Below, one piece after another: positions 32,560-41,745 of a stretch of 64,000 nt of DNA. Source of the stretch: Gordonia insulae (lineage in GTDB: Bacteria; Actinomycetota; Actinomycetes; Mycobacteriales; Mycobacteriaceae); contig NZ_CP033972.1 of the NCBI RefSeq assembly GCF_003855095.1, positions 806,001-870,000 of the forward strand, in the 5' to 3' direction. The position numbers and the translations under genes were made by a program. Every line of letters begins with the position of its first letter. The stretch's first letter is position 1. The notes beneath the pieces are model-generated. The model was not told the DNA's origin. It saw only the letters and a program-made list of their open reading frames with translations, and did not search any database.

Positions 32560-33969
32560 GTGCGCGTCGCTTCCGTCGACACCCAGGGGTCGGGACGAGC
32601 CGCGCCCGTGATCGCCTGGTGGGTCATCGGGATCGCCGCGTCGGCCGCGGTCGGTGCGATCGTCTGGCATCTCACCGCGGTCTCGCCGGGCAATCCGTTC
32701 TACGGGCTGTTCAGCAACTACACCGACCTCCGCGTCTACCGGGCCGGCGCCCAGACGGTCCTCGACGGTCGCTCCCTCTACGGTGGTCCCGTCCTGTGGC
32801 GGCTCGACTTCACCTACCCGCCGTTCTCGGCACTCGTCTTCGTCCCGTTCGCGCTGCTGACCCAGACGACCGCCGCGGTCGTCTGGTGGGTCGCCACCTT
32901 CGCGGCCCTCATCGCGGTGATCGTGCTGAGCTTCCGCAGCCTCGGGTATCGGATCGACCGGCGGTTGTGGATGCTCGCGGTGCTGCTCGCGATCGGTTCC
33001 ACGGTCCTCGAACCGGTGCGCACCACCATCTGGCTCGGTCAGATCAACATCTTCCTGATGGCGCTGATCCTGGTCGACCTCGTCCTGTTGGACATGGTGC
33101 GGCCGGGTTCGAGGCTCAAGGGCATCGGGGTCGGGTTGGCCGCCGGGGTGAAGCTGACGCCCGCCTTCTTCCTGCTCTATCTGGCGGTCAACCGGCAGTG
33201 GCGTGCGGTGGTCACCGGTATCGGTGCGTTCGCGACGACGGTCGTCGTCGGGCTGCTCGTCATCCCGGGCGATGCCTGGTCCTACTGGACCGACCGCGTC
33301 GGCGGTGCGGCGCGGGTCGGTCGTGTGGACTCGCCGGCCAATCAGTCGGTGAACGGTTTCATCTCGCAGATGCTGGCCTACTTCGACGTTCGGCGATTCG
33401 CGCACCCGTTGCGGGGGATACCGCTCTACGAGGCGCCGTGGTGGCTGTGGATGCCGGTGGCGCTGATCGCGGCGATCCTCGGATTGTGGGCGGCCCGCGT
33501 CGCCCACCGGCGCGGTCAGGAGCTCCTGGCAGTCACGATCGTGGGCATGACCGCGTCCACCGTCTCCCCGTTCTCGTGGGGACACCACTGGGTGTGGTTC
33601 GTCCCGTTGTTCGTCGTCGCCTTCGACTTCGCCTATCGCGGGGTCACCGAGATCGGCGCGGGGGCGTGGGCGCGCTGGCTCGCGCCCGCGACGGTCGTCG
33701 GTCTGTCCTTCACGTGGTGGCACCACTGGTACAACAGCGGGCCCCGGCTGGGCTCCGACCACGCGATCGCGCTGGGGCTGTTCATGATGCCGCGGTGGCC
33801 AGATCCCCAATGGTTCGACCGGTTGGCCGTGATCCTGTACGCCGGGTGCTATCCGCTGGCGTTGCTGCTGACGATCATCGTCACCCTCGTCGCCGATGCG
33901 CGCCTGCGTCGCGCCGAACAGCGACGGTCGGTCGGTCGCCCACCGGGCGACATCGTCTCCGTCGCGTAG
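32560..33969 (+). CDS. GT87 polyprenol-phosphate-mannose-dependent alpha-(1->2)-mannosyltransferase
   Basis: A 469-residue polytopic GT-C enzyme with about ten to twelve membrane segments. The first outer loop contains NYTDLRVYRAGAQTVLDGRS, with the acidic catalytic residue of PimE/Rv2181-type mannosyltransferases, then LDFTYPPFSALVFVPFALL. Further marks are TIWLGQINIFLMALILVDL and KLTPAFFLLYLAVNRQWRA, typical of GT87. It would add 2-linked mannose to lipomannan or PIMs outside the membrane. I prefer GTG 32560: TACGTT (32548-32553) ends six bases before it. An in-frame ATG at 32536 is the alternative. It sits just before the PIM biosynthesis genes. Confidence 0.87.
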   Translation: MRVASVDTQGSGRAAPVIAWWVIGIAASAAVGAIVWHLTAVSPGNPFYGLFSNYTDLRVYRAGAQTVLDGRSLYGGPVLWRLDFTYPPFSALVFVPFALLTQTTAAVVWWVATFAALIAVIVLSFRSLGYRIDRRLWMLAVLLAIGSTVLEPVRTTIWLGQINIFLMALILVDLVLLDMVRPGSRLKGIGVGLAAGVKLTPAFFLLYLAVNRQWRAVVTGIGAFATTVVVGLLVIPGDAWSYWTDRVGGAARVGRVDSPANQSVNGFISQMLAYFDVRRFAHPLRGIPLYEAPWWLWMPVALIAAILGLWAARVAHRRGQELLAVTIVGMTASTVSPFSWGHHWVWFVPLFVVAFDFAYRGVTEIGAGAWARWLAPATVVGLSFTWWHHWYNSGPRLGSDHAIALGLFMMPRWPDPQWFDRLAVILYAGCYPLALLLTIIVTLVADARLRRAEQRRSVGRPPGDIVSVA

Positions 33970-34013
33970 GCTGGGCTTCCGAAACCGGTCGGAACGGTCA
34001 TGAAACGGGGAAG

Positions 34014-34430
34014 ATGTCGGCCTGGAAGCGGTTGCGGCTGTGGGGCCGCCAGCGGCGATACCTCATCCGTCGGAACCCGAGACTCCATCTCGCGTACCGC
34101 ATCGGTGTCGGCGTGGTCGGCACGGTCGTGCTCGCCTGCGGCATCGTCACGATCCCCTATCCGGGCCCCGGCTGGCTGATCGTGTTCCTGGGGCTCGGCA
34201 TCCTGGCGTCCGAGTTCACCTGGGCGCATCGGCTGCTGACCTTCGCCCGCGGCAAGTACGAGGCATACATGGACTGGCTGCAGCGCCAGCCCTGGTGGGT
34301 GCAGGCGGCGGCGTGGCTGGCGACGGCGGCGATCGTGGTGATCACCCTGTGGCTGCTGGGCGCGATCGCGTTGGTCGCGGGCTGGCTGAACATCGAGGCC
34401 GGCTGGCTCGAGAGCCCCATCCTGTCCTGA
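34014..34430 (+). CDS. TIGR02611 family membrane protein (PGPGW motif)
   Basis: A 138-residue protein with a basic N-terminus (KRLRLWGRQRRYLIRRNPRL) and three hydrophobic segments: about residues 27-47 with VTIPYPGPGWLIVFLGLGIL (the PGPGW signature), 50-65, and 96-125 (AAAWLATAAIVVITLWLLGA). This matches the TIGR02611 family of actinobacterial membrane proteins with no known function. GGGGAAG precedes ATG 34014. It lies 44 bases after the mannosyltransferase and 127 bases before thrS. Confidence 0.85.
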   Translation: MSAWKRLRLWGRQRRYLIRRNPRLHLAYRIGVGVVGTVVLACGIVTIPYPGPGWLIVFLGLGILASEFTWAHRLLTFARGKYEAYMDWLQRQPWWVQAAAWLATAAIVVITLWLLGAIALVAGWLNIEAGWLESPILS

Positions 34431-34491
34431 GCGCGGTCGTGCGCCGCGCCCGAACCGGTCGGCGGGTGCGGGGCGGCGAACCCGGCGCAGA

Positions 34492-34497
34492 TACCAT
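34492..34497 (+). promoter_or_regulatory. candidate -10 box of the thrS operon
   Basis: TACCAT fits TANNNT, 60 bases upstream of the thrS GTG. The leader is too short for a T-box and I see no T-box or leader-peptide pattern in 34431-34557. Confidence 0.35.
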
Positions 34498-34557
34498 CAG
34501 ACTGCAACCGACCGACTCGACACGCCTACCGTGTTCTGACTGCTGAGGAGCGTCCCC

Positions 34558-36633
34558 GTGCCCGACGATCTCCAGGTGACCGTCCCCGCCACCATCCGTG
34601 TGCCGGCCGGGACCACCGCGGGTACGGCGCTACGCGAACACGACCTGCCCAACAAGGGGCCCGACGCCGTCGTCGTGGTTCGTGACGCGGGTGGGCAATT
34701 GCGTGATCTCTCCTGGACCCCGGACCTCGACACCGACGTCGAGCCGGTGGCGGCGAACACCGAGGCCGGGCGCAGCGTGATCCGACATTCGTGCGCGCAC
34801 GTGCTGGCGCAGGCCGTCCAGGAGCTGTTCCCGAATGCGAAACTCGGCATCGGCCCGCCGATCAAGGACGGCTTCTACTACGACTTCGACGTCGCCGAGC
34901 CGTTCACGCCGGAGGACATCACCGCGCTCGAGAAGAAGATGAAGCAGATCATCAAGTCGGGTCAGCGCTTCTCGCGGCGGGTGTACGCATCCAAGGATGC
35001 GGCGCGGATGGAACTCTCCGCCGAGCCCTACAAGCTCGAACTGATCGATGACAAGGGTGCCGCCGCCGACAGCGAGGTCATGGAGGTCGGCGGGGCCGAA
35101 CTGACCGCCTACGACAATCTGAATCCCCGCACCGGCGAACTCATCTGGTGCGACCTGTGCCGCGGCCCGCATGTCCCGACCACCAAGTACATCGCGGCAT
35201 TCAAGCTGACCCGCAGTTCGGCTGCCTACTGGCGTGGCGATCAGGACAACGCCGACCTGCAGCGCATCTACGGCACCGCGTGGGAATCGGCGGAGGCCCA
35301 GGACGCGTACCTCGAACTCCTGGCCGAGGCCGAACGCCGCGACCATCGCCGGCTCGGCGCCGAACTCGACCTGTTCAGCTTCCCCGACGAACTCGGGTCC
35401 GGCCTGCCGGTGTTCCACCCCAAGGGCGGGATCATCCGCAAAGAGCTCGAGGACTACTCGCGGCACCGCCACACCGAGGCCGGATACGAGTTCGTCAACA
35501 CCCCGCACATCACCAAGTCGCACCTCTACGAGGTCTCCGGGCACCTCGAGTGGTACGCGGACGGCATGTTCCCGCCGATGCAGCTCGATGCGGAGTTCAA
35601 CGAGGACGGCAGCATCCGCAAACCGGCGCAGGACTACTACCTGAAGCCGATGAACTGCCCGATGCACAACCTGATCTTCCGGTCGCGTGGACGCTCCTAT
35701 CGGGAACTCCCGTTGCGGCTCTTCGAGTTCGGGTCGGTCTACCGGTACGAGAAGTCCGGTGTGGTGCACGGCCTCACCCGTGTCCGCGGGATGACCCAGG
35801 ACGACGCGCACATCTACTGCACCCGCGAGCAGATGCGCGACGAACTGCGGTCGCTGCTGCGCTTCGTGCTCGACCTCCTCAAGGACTACGGCCTCGACGA
35901 CTACTACCTCGAACTGTCCACCAAGGACCCCAAGAAGTTCGTCGGCGACGACGAGTCGTGGGAGATCGCGACCAACACCCTCGCCGAGGTCGCGGGTGAG
36001 TCCGGGCTCGATCTCGTGCCCGATCCGGGCGGCGCCGCGTTCTACGGACCGAAGATCTCGGTGCAGGTGAAGGACGCCCTCGGCCGCAACTGGCAGATGT
36101 CGACCATCCAGCTCGACTTCAACCAGCCGGAGCGGTTCGAACTCGAATACACCGGCTCGGACGGCAACAAGCACCGGCCGGTGATGATCCACCGCGCGCT
36201 GTTCGGCTCGATCGAACGGTTCTTCGGGGTCCTCACCGAGCACTATGCGGGCGCCTTCCCGGCCTGGTTGGCGCCGGTACAGGTCGTCGGCATCCCGGTC
36301 GCCGAGGCATTCGCGGACCATCTGCAGTCGGTGATCGGCGAGCTCAAGAAGCGGGGTATCCGCGCCGAGGTCGACCATTCCGATGACCGGATGCAGAAGA
36401 AGATCCGCAACCACACCACGGGCAAGGTGCCGTTCATGTTGCTGGCCGGCGAGCGCGATGTGAGCGCAGGTGCGGTCAGCTTCCGGTTCCGCGACGGATC
36501 GCAGGTCAACGGCGTGCCGGTGGCGACCGCCATCGACCTGATCGACGACTGGGTTGCGCAGCGCCGCAACGACTCCCCGTCTGCGGACGTGATCGACACG
36601 GGCGGGCCCGGATCGGACGCCGTCGATGGCTGA
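34558..36633 (+). CDS. thrS: threonine--tRNA ligase
   Basis: A 691-residue class II synthetase. A TGS domain fills residues 1-65. The second, editing-type domain has [20 protein letters not shown] (the HxxxH-like/C zinc site) near 77 and ends with [14 protein letters not shown]. In the catalytic core, [20 protein letters not shown] (Cys), [20 protein letters not shown] (motif 2, His) and [20 protein letters not shown] (motif 3, His) supply the zinc ligands and ATP contacts. The C-terminal anticodon domain begins [23 protein letters not shown] 34558 follows GAGGAG at nine bases. Its end, ATGGCTGA, contains a start codon for what was probably the ancestral start of the HIT gene. Confidence 0.97.
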   Translation: MPDDLQVTVPATIRVPAGTTAGTALREHDLPNKGPDAVVVVRDAGGQLRDLSWTPDLDTDVEPVAANTEAGRSVIRHSCAHVLAQAVQELFPNAKLGIGPPIKDGFYYDFDVAEPFTPEDITALEKKMKQIIKSGQRFSRRVYASKDAARMELSAEPYKLELIDDKGAAADSEVMEVGGAELTAYDNLNPRTGELIWCDLCRGPHVPTTKYIAAFKLTRSSAAYWRGDQDNADLQRIYGTAWESAEAQDAYLELLAEAERRDHRRLGAELDLFSFPDELGSGLPVFHPKGGIIRKELEDYSRHRHTEAGYEFVNTPHITKSHLYEVSGHLEWYADGMFPPMQLDAEFNEDGSIRKPAQDYYLKPMNCPMHNLIFRSRGRSYRELPLRLFEFGSVYRYEKSGVVHGLTRVRGMTQDDAHIYCTREQMRDELRSLLRFVLDLLKDYGLDDYYLELSTKDPKKFVGDDESWEIATNTLAEVAGESGLDLVPDPGGAAFYGPKISVQVKDALGRNWQMSTIQLDFNQPERFELEYTGSDGNKHRPVMIHRALFGSIERFFGVLTEHYAGAFPAWLAPVQVVGIPVAEAFADHLQSVIGELKKRGIRAEVDHSDDRMQKKIRNHTTGKVPFMLLAGERDVSAGAVSFRFRDGSQVNGVPVATAIDLIDDWVAQRRNDSPSADVIDTGGPGSDAVDG

Positions 36634-36720
36634 GCCCGGCGGCGCCCCGAGGATCGGGAGATCCGCGACTGCGGGACCGGTGTTCCCGATCGGCTTCAGC
36701 GACTGTGGAGTCCGCATCGG

Positions 36721-37191
36721 ATGACCTACATCACCGCCGACCCGCCGCCCTCGTCGAAGTCGACCGGACATCCGTTCCTCGACATCCCACGGATGTCGGA
36801 CGAGGACGGGCTGATCGTCGCACGGGGAGAGGCCGTCTACGCGGTGCTGAACCTGTATCCGTACAACCCCGGGCACACGATGATCGTGCCGTATCGGCAG
36901 GTGGCCGATCTGGAGGATCTGACCGCCGTCGAGTCCGCGGAGCTGATGTCGTTCACCCAGCGGATCATCCGGACCATCAAGTCGGTCTCGAATCCCAACG
37001 CGTTCAACGTCGGGCTGAATCTGGGGTATGCGGCGGGCGGTTCGCTGGCCGAGCACCTGCACCAGCACATCGTCCCGCGGTGGATCGGCGACGCGAACTT
37101 CATCACGGTTGTCGGCGAGACGAAGGTCATGCCACAGTTGCTGCGCGACACCCGTTCGTTGCTGGCCGCGGCGTGGCACGAACAGTCGTGA
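36721..37191 (+). CDS. HIT-family hydrolase/Ap4A phosphorylase (Rv2613c-like), N-terminus probably frameshifted
   Basis: A 156-residue protein as called from ATG 36721. The HIT core is complete: FLDIPRMSDEDGLIVARGEA, AVLNLYPYNPGHTMIVPYRQ, AFNVGLNLGYAAGGSLAEHL and HLHQHIVPRW with the histidine triad. The mycobacterial homologue Rv2613c is an Ap4A phosphorylase of about 195 residues, longer at the N-terminus. Upstream in the same frame, directly after the thrS stop, codons still read PEDREIRD...PDRLQRLWSPHRM, matching the missing N-terminus, but that stretch has no start codon. An ATG overlapping the thrS stop (36626) is one base out of frame. A one-base deletion or sequencing error in the GC run near 36635-36648 would explain this. 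Confidence 0.88.
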   Translation: MTYITADPPPSSKSTGHPFLDIPRMSDEDGLIVARGEAVYAVLNLYPYNPGHTMIVPYRQVADLEDLTAVESAELMSFTQRIIRTIKSVSNPNAFNVGLNLGYAAGGSLAEHLHQHIVPRWIGDANFITVVGETKVMPQLLRDTRSLLAAAWHEQS

Positions 37192-37234
37192 TGCCGTTGT
37201 CGTCACGGGGGCGGCGCGGGAAAGGAGCGGTCAG

Positions 37235-37918
37235 ATGCTGAGCATCCGGGGCCGGGCCTCGGTCTCCAAGGTGACCCTGCCGATCGGTCGTGCTCTCCTG
37301 CGTACCGGCCTGAGCCCGGACATCATGACCCTGATCGGCACCGCGGCGACCATCGCCGCGGCACTGACCCTGTTCCCGATGGGCTACCTGTTCGCCGGGA
37401 CGCTGGTGATCTGGCTCTTCGTGATGTTCGACATGCTCGACGGTGCGATGGCCCGTGCCCGCGGCGGCGGCACCCGGTTCGGCGCTGTCCTCGACGCCAC
37501 CTGTGATCGTGTCGCCGACGGTGCGATCTTCGCCGGGCTGGCCTGGTGGTGTGCGGTCACCGAACCGCACCGACTACTGCTGATCGCGACCCTGATCTGC
37601 CTGGTGACGTCGCAGGTGATCTCGTATGCGAAGGCGCGTGCCGAGGCCAGCGGACTCTACGGTGACGGCGGCTGGATCGAGCGGCCGGACCGCCTCATCA
37701 TCGTGCTCGTGGGCACCGGGCTGACCGGGCTCGGGCTGGATTGGGCTGTGCACGTGGCGGTCTGGGTGCTTGCGGTGCTCTCGGTCATCACCGTCGGGCA
37801 GCGCATGTGGTCGATCTATTCGTCGCCGGGCGCACGGGAACTGATCCCGCTCGCGCCGCAGGCGCCCGACGAGGAACCCCCGACGACGGGCACGCAACCG
37901 CAGGCCGGGGCACACTGA
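37235..37918 (+). CDS. pgsA: phosphatidylinositol phosphate synthase (CDP-alcohol phosphatidyltransferase)
   Basis: A 227-residue membrane enzyme that joins CDP-diacylglycerol and inositol-1-phosphate to make phosphatidylinositol phosphate, the base of all PIMs and LAM. The CDP-OH-P signature is complete: D66 and D69 in FDMLDGAMARARGGG, then G83, D87 and D91 in FGAVLDATCDR, binding two metals. About six transmembrane helices fit. AAAGGAG precedes ATG 37235. It sits between the HIT gene and the acyltransferase, in the thrS-pimA operon order known from mycobacteria. Confidence 0.95.
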   Translation: MLSIRGRASVSKVTLPIGRALLRTGLSPDIMTLIGTAATIAAALTLFPMGYLFAGTLVIWLFVMFDMLDGAMARARGGGTRFGAVLDATCDRVADGAIFAGLAWWCAVTEPHRLLLIATLICLVTSQVISYAKARAEASGLYGDGGWIERPDRLIIVLVGTGLTGLGLDWAVHVAVWVLAVLSVITVGQRMWSIYSSPGARELIPLAPQAPDEEPPTTGTQPQAGAH

Positions 37919-37946
37919 CACACATGGCGACGGGGGACAGGTCTCG

Positions 37947-38894
37947 ATGAGTTCGGTCAGTGCCAAGCTCACCGACCTCGGGTACGCGGCCGGGTGGGCC
38001 GCGGTGCGTCATGCGCCCGAGTCATGGGCACGCAGCGCATTCGAGAAGGGCGGCGACCTCGCCGGCCGCCGTCGTGGCGGTCCCGTCCAGCTGCGCCGCA
38101 ACCTCGCGCGGGTCATCGGGACCACGCCCGAACGCGTCCCCGACGACCTGGTCGCCGCGGCGATGCGGTCGTACGCCAGGTACTGGTACGAGGCCTTCCG
38201 GCTGCCCGCACAGGATCTCGCCACGACTGCCGCCACGGTGACCATCTCGGAACGGGACCGTACCGAGCTGACGGCCGTGGTGGAGCGCGGCAAGGGTGTG
38301 ATCCTGACGCTGCCGCACACCGGCAACTGGGACATGGCCGGCGTCTGGCTCGTGCAGCACTACGGTGGGCTGTCCACCGTCGCCGAACGCCTCGAACCGG
38401 AGTCGCTGTTCAACCGCTTCGTCGAGTACCGGGAGTCGCTCGGTTTCGAGATCTTCCCGCTCAGCGGCGGTGAGGAGCCCCCGTACGGCCGGCTTGCCGC
38501 GCGGCTGCGGGCCGGCGGGATCGTGTGTCTGGTCGGGGAGCGCGACCTGGCCCGGCACGGCGTCCCGGTCACCTTCTTCGGGGAACGCACCCGCATGCCC
38601 GCGGGATCGGCGCGATTGGCCATCGAGACCGGCGCCGCACTGCTGCCGGCGCATCACTGGTTCACCGATGCGCCGAACTCGATGGTCTCCTGCGGTCCGG
38701 AGATCGACGTGTCCGGCGGCGTCGCGGCCACCACACAGGCCCTCGCGGACGCCTTCGCCCGGAACATCGCCGCGCACCCGCAGGACTGGCACATGCTGCA
38801 GCCGCTGTGGGAGTCCGACTGGTCGGCGGCCCGACGCGCCCGGCTCGGCGTGGACGCCCCCGACCCGGCGATCACCGAAGAGCCGGACCGATGA
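37947..38894 (+). CDS. patA: phosphatidylinositol mannoside acyltransferase (PatA-like)
   Basis: A 315-residue membrane-associated acyltransferase of the LpxL/HtrB type that transfers palmitate to the mannose of PIM1/PIM2 at the inner membrane face. The catalytic dyad is visible: His124 in LTLPHTGNWDMAG and Glu198 in CLVGERDLARHG, with an H-T-G-N-W-D block equivalent to HX4D. VTFFGERTRMPAGSARLAIE is the next conserved stretch. It follows pgsA by 28 bases, and its stop overlaps the pimA start (ATGA), matching Rv2611c. Confidence 0.94.
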   Translation: MSSVSAKLTDLGYAAGWAAVRHAPESWARSAFEKGGDLAGRRRGGPVQLRRNLARVIGTTPERVPDDLVAAAMRSYARYWYEAFRLPAQDLATTAATVTISERDRTELTAVVERGKGVILTLPHTGNWDMAGVWLVQHYGGLSTVAERLEPESLFNRFVEYRESLGFEIFPLSGGEEPPYGRLAARLRAGGIVCLVGERDLARHGVPVTFFGERTRMPAGSARLAIETGAALLPAHHWFTDAPNSMVSCGPEIDVSGGVAATTQALADAFARNIAAHPQDWHMLQPLWESDWSAARRARLGVDAPDPAITEEPDR

Positions 38895-40015
38895 GGATCG
38901 GGATGGTCTGCCCGTACTCCTTCGATGTGCCGGGCGGCGTACAGGCCCATGTGGTGGAACTGGCCCAGGTCTTCATCGAACGTGGGCACGAGGTCAGCGT
39001 GCTCGCCCCGTCGGCGCCCGAGACCCGGTTGCCGGAGTACGTCGTGTCCGCCGGGCCGGCACTCGCCCTGCCCTACAACGGGTCGGTGTCACGGGTGAAC
39101 TTCAGTCCGAAAGGTTATCTGCGCCTTCGTGATTGGGTTGACTCCAATGGCTTCGACGTGTTGCACGTACACGAGCCGAACGCGCCGAGCCTGTCCATGC
39201 TGTCGCTGATGGTGGCCTCCGGGCCGATCGTCACCACCTTCCACACGTCGACCACACGCTCGATGTGGCTGACGATCTTCCAGGGCATCCTGCGGCCGTA
39301 CCATGAGCGGATCGCGGGCAAGATCGCCGTCTCGGAACTGGCGCGTCGGTGGCAGATGGAATCGCTCGGCTCGGACGCGGTGGAGATCCCCAACGGCATC
39401 GATGTGGCCGCATTCGCGGATGCCGAACCGCTGGACGGATACCCGTGGCCGGGTCACACGATCCTGTTCCTCGGGCGATACGACGAGCCGCGCAAGGGAA
39501 TCGACATCCTGATGCGCGCGCTGCCCGCCGTCGTCGCGGAGTTCCCGGATGTCCGCGTCCTGGTCGTCGGAGGTGGCAACGAACGCGCGCTGCGCCGTCG
39601 GGCCGGCGAGCTGGCCGGTCACCTCGTCTTCCTCGGTCAGGTCGACGACGAGACGAAGGCCCGCGCACTGCGCTCGGCCGACGTCTACTGCGCGCCCAAC
39701 CTCGGCGGCGAGAGCTTCGGCATCGTGCTGGTGGAGGCGATGGCTGCCGGTGCGGCCGTACTCGCCAGCGATCTGAACGCATTTCGCCGGGTGCTCGACG
39801 ACGGGCGGGCGGGCCGCCTGGTGCCGACCGGGTCGTCCGATGATCTCGCCAAGGCGGTGATCGGTCTCCTCGGCGACGATGCCGCCCGCGCCGAACTGGT
39901 GGAGGCGGGACATCGCCGAGCCGACCGATACGACTGGTCCCGGGTCGCCGATCAGATCCTGCGCGTCTATGACACCGTGACCGTCGGCGCAGGTCCCGTC
40001 GTGGTCTCGGACTGA
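38891..40015 (+). CDS. pimA: phosphatidylinositol alpha-mannosyltransferase
   Basis: A 374-residue GT4 enzyme that adds the first mannose from GDP-mannose to phosphatidylinositol. MRIGMVCPYSFDVPGGVQAH is the acceptor-domain start with the GGVQ loop. HVHEPNAPSLSMLSLMVASG, FHTSTTRSM (His118 region) and IPNGIDVAAF follow. The donor domain has ILFLGRYDEPRKGIDILMRA (basic phosphate-binding residues) and APNLGGESFGIVLVEAMAAG, the E-x7-E motif. ATG 38891 overlaps patA. PgsA, PatA and PimA in a row make the start of the PIM/LM/LAM pathway. Confidence 0.96.
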   Translation: MRIGMVCPYSFDVPGGVQAHVVELAQVFIERGHEVSVLAPSAPETRLPEYVVSAGPALALPYNGSVSRVNFSPKGYLRLRDWVDSNGFDVLHVHEPNAPSLSMLSLMVASGPIVTTFHTSTTRSMWLTIFQGILRPYHERIAGKIAVSELARRWQMESLGSDAVEIPNGIDVAAFADAEPLDGYPWPGHTILFLGRYDEPRKGIDILMRALPAVVAEFPDVRVLVVGGGNERALRRRAGELAGHLVFLGQVDDETKARALRSADVYCAPNLGGESFGIVLVEAMAAGAAVLASDLNAFRRVLDDGRAGRLVPTGSSDDLAKAVIGLLGDDAARAELVEAGHRRADRYDWSRVADQILRVYDTVTVGAGPVVVSD

Positions 40016-40026
40016 GAGGAGCGTCA

Positions 40027-40563
40027 ATGCAGATCTCGGGCCTGGCCATCGCCATCATCGCGGTGGTCGTCCTGCTGGTGGTCCTGGCCGCCGGCTGGGC
40101 ATACCAGACCGCGAATCGCCTCGACCGGCTCAACGTGCGGGTCGATCTCGCCCGACAGGCCCTCGACGCCGCCCTGGAACGACGGGCCGTGGTGGCCAGG
40201 GCGATCGCGGCGGGCATGATCGCCAGCTACGACGAGGAGGCGCGCGTCGCCGGGCAGGAACTGGCGGTCGCCGCCGATCACGCCGAGCATGCGCCACCGC
40301 ACGCACGTGAACAGGCCGAGAACCGGGTGTCGGGGTTGCTCGCCCGGACCGACACCCACTCGCGTTCGCAGGGCCTGGTCGTCGAGCTCGCCGATGCCGA
40401 GACGCGGGTCATGATGGCGCGTCGCTTCTACAACGATGCCGTCCGCGACACCCGCAATCTCGGCGAACGTCGGCTGATCCGCTGGCTGCACCTGGGCGGC
40501 ACCGCCGAGTTGCCCCAGTTCTTCGAGATCATCGAGCGCGTGACGCCGGGGAGCGGTTCCTAG
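40027..40563 (+). CDS. LemA-like membrane-anchored protein
   Basis: A 178-residue protein with one N-terminal membrane helix (residues 4-24, GLAIAIIAVVVLLVVLAAGW) and a helical remainder. LDRLNVRVDLARQALDAALE after the anchor and MMARRFYNDAVRDTRNLG near 140 are characteristic of LemA-type proteins. The equivalent place in M. tuberculosis holds Rv2609c, which I recall as longer with a Nudix domain; no Nudix box is present here. It is 11 bases after pimA and probably the last gene of that operon. Function unknown. The 177 bases that follow contain only the pdxS promoter region. Confidence 0.8.
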   Translation: MQISGLAIAIIAVVVLLVVLAAGWAYQTANRLDRLNVRVDLARQALDAALERRAVVARAIAAGMIASYDEEARVAGQELAVAADHAEHAPPHAREQAENRVSGLLARTDTHSRSQGLVVELADAETRVMMARRFYNDAVRDTRNLGERRLIRWLHLGGTAELPQFFEIIERVTPGSGS

Positions 40564-40667
40564 ATCGGACCGCCGATCGGGTCGCACGGTGACCGCGTCC
40601 TCGGGGTGTGCAACGACCGGCGACCCCGCGGCCGAGGAGGCCGGTGATGTCGATCCACACGCTCGCC

Positions 40668-40673
40668 TAGACT
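40668..40673 (+). promoter_or_regulatory. candidate -10 box for pdxS
   Basis: TAGACT fits TANNNT, 68 bases before the pdxS GTG; AGGAG lies close to that start. No clear -35. Confidence 0.35.
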
Positions 40674-40740
40674 TGTGGGGTCCCCGCGCACACGCGGAGC
40701 CGGTACCACCTGCCGGACAGTACGACATCAGGAGCATCAC

Positions 40741-41718
40741 GTGAGTCAATTCCAGTCAGGGAGCACTCCCGGACCGGACGGCCCGAACACCCTCAACGGC
40801 ACCGCCGGGAACGGACAGCACGATCCGGTGGCGACCCTGGGGCAGGGGACTGCCCGGGTGAAGCGCGGTATGGCCGAGATGCTCAAGGGCGGCGTCATCA
40901 TGGACGTGGTCACCCCCGAGCAGGCGAAGATCGCCGAGGACGCAGGTGCCGTCGCCGTGATGGCGCTCGAGCGGGTGCCTGCCGACATCCGTGCCCAGGG
41001 CGGCGTCTCGCGGATGAGTGACCCGGACATGATCGACGGGATCATCGCCACGGTGTCGATCCCGGTCATGGCGAAGGCACGGATCGGTCATTTCGTCGAG
41101 GCGCAGATCCTGCAGAGCCTCGGCGTCGACTACGTCGACGAGTCCGAGGTGCTGACCCCGGCCGACTACGCCAATCACATCGACAAGTGGGCGTTCACCG
41201 TTCCGTTCGTGTGCGGTGCCACCAATCTCGGTGAAGCGCTTCGTCGCATCACCGAGGGCGCGGCGATGATCCGTTCGAAGGGCGAGGCCGGTACCGGCGA
41301 CGTGTCGAACGCGACGACCCACATGCGCAAGATCCGCGACGAGATCCGACGGCTGACGTCGCTGCCGAAGGACGAGCTGTATGTGGCGGCCAAGGAGCTC
41401 CAGGCGCCCTACGATCTGGTCGTCGAGGTGGCCGAGGCCGGCAAGCTGCCGGTCACACTGTTCACCGCGGGTGGTATCGCGACCCCGGCGGATGCGGCGA
41501 TGATGATGCAGCTCGGGGCCGAGGGTGTGTTCGTCGGATCGGGCATCTTCAAGTCCGGCAACCCCGCCCAGCGCGCCGCGGCCATCGTGCAGGCCACCAC
41601 CTTCCACGATGATCCGGACGTGCTGGCGAAGGTCTCCCGAGGCCTGGGCGAGGCGATGGTCGGCATCAACGTCGACGACATCCCGGCACCCCATCGTCTC
41701 GCCGAGCGCGGCTGGTAG
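40741..41718 (+). CDS. pdxS: pyridoxal 5'-phosphate synthase, lyase subunit PdxS
   Basis: A 325-residue TIM-barrel subunit that builds PLP from ribose-5-phosphate, glyceraldehyde-3-phosphate and ammonia supplied by Pdx[61 protein letters not shown] (catalytic Lys) and [20 protein letters not shown] (phosphate loop, second Lys region) are all intact. The first 30 residues are a Gly/Pro-rich extension. GTG 40741 follows AGGAG. In mycobacteria tesB and pdxT follow at once; here a PP2C phosphatase and a LuxR-like gene intervene. Confidence 0.97.
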   Translation: MSQFQSGSTPGPDGPNTLNGTAGNGQHDPVATLGQGTARVKRGMAEMLKGGVIMDVVTPEQAKIAEDAGAVAVMALERVPADIRAQGGVSRMSDPDMIDGIIATVSIPVMAKARIGHFVEAQILQSLGVDYVDESEVLTPADYANHIDKWAFTVPFVCGATNLGEALRRITEGAAMIRSKGEAGTGDVSNATTHMRKIRDEIRRLTSLPKDELYVAAKELQAPYDLVVEVAEAGKLPVTLFTAGGIATPADAAMMMQLGAEGVFVGSGIFKSGNPAQRAAAIVQATTFHDDPDVLAKVSRGLGEAMVGINVDDIPAPHRLAERGW

Positions 41719-41745
41719 ACGGATCTGCCGTAGGATCTGCTGATC

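Noticed and set aside
34431..34557. T-box or threonine attenuator before thrS
   Set aside because: Only 127 bases, no T-box consensus, no terminator/antiterminator pair and no short peptide with Thr codons.
34630..37206. 858-codon minus-strand open frame opposite thrS and the HIT gene
   Set aside because: Antisense shadow of thrS; no start signal and no recognisable motif.
36705..37241. Alternative plus-strand frame starting at GTG 36705
   Set aside because: It lies in a different frame from the HIT domain and reads as Arg/Gly/Ala-rich noise.
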